Below, one piece after another: positions 6,987 to 8,551 of a stretch of DNA of 8,551 nt (positions are counted from its first letter, which is position 1; each line of letters opens with the position of its first letter). Made by a program: the position numbers and the translations under genes. The DNA lies in NCBI GenBank assembly GCA_011524755.1, contig WTJR01000105.1:27621-36171 (forward strand), in the 5' to 3' direction. Source of the DNA: Halieaceae bacterium (GTDB lineage Bacteria > Pseudomonadota > Gammaproteobacteria > Pseudomonadales > Halieaceae). Below the pieces are notes generated by a model, which did no database searches, was not told the origin of the DNA, and was given only the letters and a program-made list of their open reading frames with translations.

Positions 6987-8551
6987 TTAATGAAATTCGC
7001 GCTGCACACCACCCATAGGCTCGGGCGTGTAGTGGCGCAGGCAGAACATGAGGTGTTTTGCAATTACGGCTCTAAGGTCAGAGGGCATAACGATTTGCGA
7101 TACTGAACCAAGGCTCAGTGCCTCTTCTGGATTCATAATTTCACGCTCGTAACGTTTCGCCAGATCGGCTTCGGCTGCTTTGGCCCACTCGGATGCCGCA
7201 GCTGACGCCTGATCATCCGCATCGGCCTCTGACACACCTTGGTTCATCAAGTCAGCCTTTGTATCGGCAGTGCGTTTGGGTATCGCCGCACGGATCGCTT
7301 TCAGTTCGTCTTTGTAAACGTACTCAACGCCCGCGGGACCCATTACGGCTACGCGCGTCGTTGGCAACGCAACCACCAGATCCGCGCCTGTTGGGTAGTT
7401 GTTGTATGACGCATAGGCACCGCCAAACGCGTTTCGAATCAGAATGAGGAAGCGCGGTGTTCTCAGGTCAACAATGGAGTCCAGCATGGCCCTACCCGCT
7501 TGCACAATGCCGCGGTGCTCCTGCTCTCGGCCAGGAAGGAAGCCTGTCGTATCCTCTAAAAACATCACGGGTATGTTGTAGAGGTTGCAAAAACGAATGA
7601 ATCGCGCGTTCTTTAATGCCGCATCAATGTCTATCTGACCCGACGAAACGGCCGAGTTGTTAGCAACGAAGCCAACAACATGACCTCCAATTCGGCCAAG
7701 GCAGGTGATCGTATTCTTAGCCCGCTCCTCCTGTATCTCGAGGAAATCCCCGTGATCACAGAGTTGCTGGATGATAATTGAGCTGTCGACAGGCGTATTA
7801 AAGCCTGTAGGCGATTCGAATGCGGTTCTCAATAGCGTGTCGATGTCGCTGGTACTGCGGTCTATTGGATCCGAGCACGCCTGAACCTCAGGGGCGTTGG
7901 CGTTGCTATCGGGCAAATAGCGCAGGATTTCTCGAACTTTACGCAGCGCTGCAACTTCATCTTCGACGACAAAGTCTGTCACTCCAGTTTGGCTATGGAC
8001 TCCAGGGCCACCCAGTTCATCAGGTGTGATGTCTTCACCCAGAACTGACTTAACGACGCCGGGGCCGGTCAGTCCAAAAAACGTATCCTTAGGCTGTATG
8101 AGGAAACTACCTTGACGAGGTAAATAGCTTCCACCACCCGCGTTGAAGCCGAACATGCACATGATGCTTGGAACGACGCCTGAGATCTTACGCAGACCCG
8201 TAAACGCCTCAGCGTATCCATCCAAGCCACCCACACCCGCGGGGATGTAGGCGCCTGCAGAATCATTCAGGCCAATCAGTGGAATCTGCCGCTCTCCGGC
8301 AAGCTCAAACAGTCGAGCAAGCTTTTCACCATTAGTTGCGTCCATTGAACCGGCTCGAACGGTGAAATCATGCCCGTAGATCGCGACATCGCGCCCGTCT
8401 ATGGAGCCAATCGCGGTAACAAGCGAGGCACCGTCAAGGTTTGGACCCCAATTCTGGTAAAGAATGGTGGGCTCCTCATCGACCAAGAATTCGATGCGCT
8501 CCCAAACGGTCATTCGATTTTTGCTGTGTTGACGCTGAATATTCCGATCGG
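6987..8551 (-). CDS. Acyl-CoA (probably propionyl-CoA) carboxylase carboxyltransferase (beta) subunit, 5' end outside window
   Basis: Transfers carboxyl from biotin to the alpha carbon of the acyl-CoA, giving (S)-methylmalonyl-CoA if the substrate is propionyl-CoA. Counting from the ATG at 8511-8513 there are 508 residues in two crotonase-fold halves: N-terminal about 1-230 with G-F-N-A-G126-G-G-S-Y, and C-terminal about 231-508 with D-T-T-G-F-L-P-G (321-328) and R-N-A-F-G364-G-A-Y. These glycine pairs form the two oxyanion holes. The frame stays open for 12 more codons to the right edge, reading D-R-N-I-Q-R-Q-H-S-K-N-R before M-T-V-W-E-R-I. That matches the R-x-Q-H-x-K-x-K/R-(L/M)-T-x-x-E-R-I helix at the PccB N-terminus, and no ribosome site precedes ATG 8513, so the true start is probably upstream. 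It ends in TAA at 6987-6989. Odd points: Ala368 where PccB has Asp, and extra helical sequence at about 407-445. Family relatives include methylmalonyl-CoA decarboxylase and glutaconyl-CoA decarboxylase alpha chains. Confidence 0.93.
   Translation of the reverse strand, partial: DRNIQRQHSKNRMTVWERIEFLVDEEPTILYQNWGPNLDGASLVTAIGSIDGRDVAIYGHDFTVRAGSMDATNGEKLARLFELAGERQIPLIGLNDSAGAYIPAGVGGLDGYAEAFTGLRKISGVVPSIMCMFGFNAGGGSYLPRQGSFLIQPKDTFFGLTGPGVVKSVLGEDITPDELGGPGVHSQTGVTDFVVEDEVAALRKVREILRYLPDSNANAPEVQACSDPIDRSTSDIDTLLRTAFESPTGFNTPVDSSIIIQQLCDHGDFLEIQEERAKNTITCLGRIGGHVVGFVANNSAVSSGQIDIDAALKNARFIRFCNLYNIPVMFLEDTTGFLPGREQEHRGIVQAGRAMLDSIVDLRTPRFLILIRNAFGGAYASYNNYPTGADLVVALPTTRVAVMGPAGVEYVYKDELKAIRAAIPKRTADTKADLMNQGVSEADADDQASAAASEWAKAAEADLAKRYEREIMNPEEALSLGSVSQIVMPSDLRAVIAKHLMFCLRHYTPEPMGGVQREFH

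Overview
The window carries a compact minus-strand operon for propionyl-CoA to succinyl-CoA conversion (the methylmalonyl-CoA pathway). Six minus-strand genes fill nearly all of it. The 3' end of one plus-strand gene meets them tail to tail at the left edge. The E. coli Sbm-like single-chain mutase, the RoxA-like plus-strand gene and the moderate base composition fit a gammaproteobacterium. A marine heterotroph of the Halieaceae/OM60 or SAR92 kind is my guess, but no taxonomic marker gene is present.

Layout in the direction of transcription (right to left): (1) acyl-CoA carboxylase carboxyltransferase (beta) subunit, 5' end beyond the right edge; (2) a 924-residue biotin carboxylase plus biotin-carrier (alpha) subunit with a GTG start; (3) methylmalonyl-CoA epimerase; (4) B12-dependent methylmalonyl-CoA mutase, 715 residues; (5) the MeaB/ArgK-type GTPase chaperone of the mutase; (6) a small Rieske [2Fe-2S] protein. 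Gaps are 29, 14, -1, -23 and 3 nt, and four internal starts have a good Shine-Dalgarno, so this reads as one translationally coupled transcript. Its promoter lies outside the window. Convergent to it, positions 1-339 encode the C-terminal part of a probable RoxA-like JmjC/cupin ribosomal oxygenase; the stop codons of the two converging genes are 7 bp apart.

How it works together: the carboxylase pair would make (S)-methylmalonyl-CoA from propionyl-CoA, the epimerase makes the (R) form, the adenosylcobalamin mutase rearranges it to succinyl-CoA, and MeaB loads and protects the mutase. Gene order follows reaction order. No adenosyltransferase, biotin ligase, regulator or propionyl-CoA-producing gene is visible.

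The core pathway is well known. The unusual parts are the two carboxylase subunits: the alpha chain departs from several near-invariant biotin carboxylase motifs, has internal insertions, a long unassigned helical segment before the biotin domain and a charged tail after it, while the beta chain has Ala at the residue that usually discriminates acyl-CoA substrates. A Rieske protein at the end of a mutase/MeaB operon is also unexplained. No tRNA, rRNA, CRISPR, insertion sequence, integrase or sizeable repeat was seen, and no gene-free stretch exceeds 30 bases.
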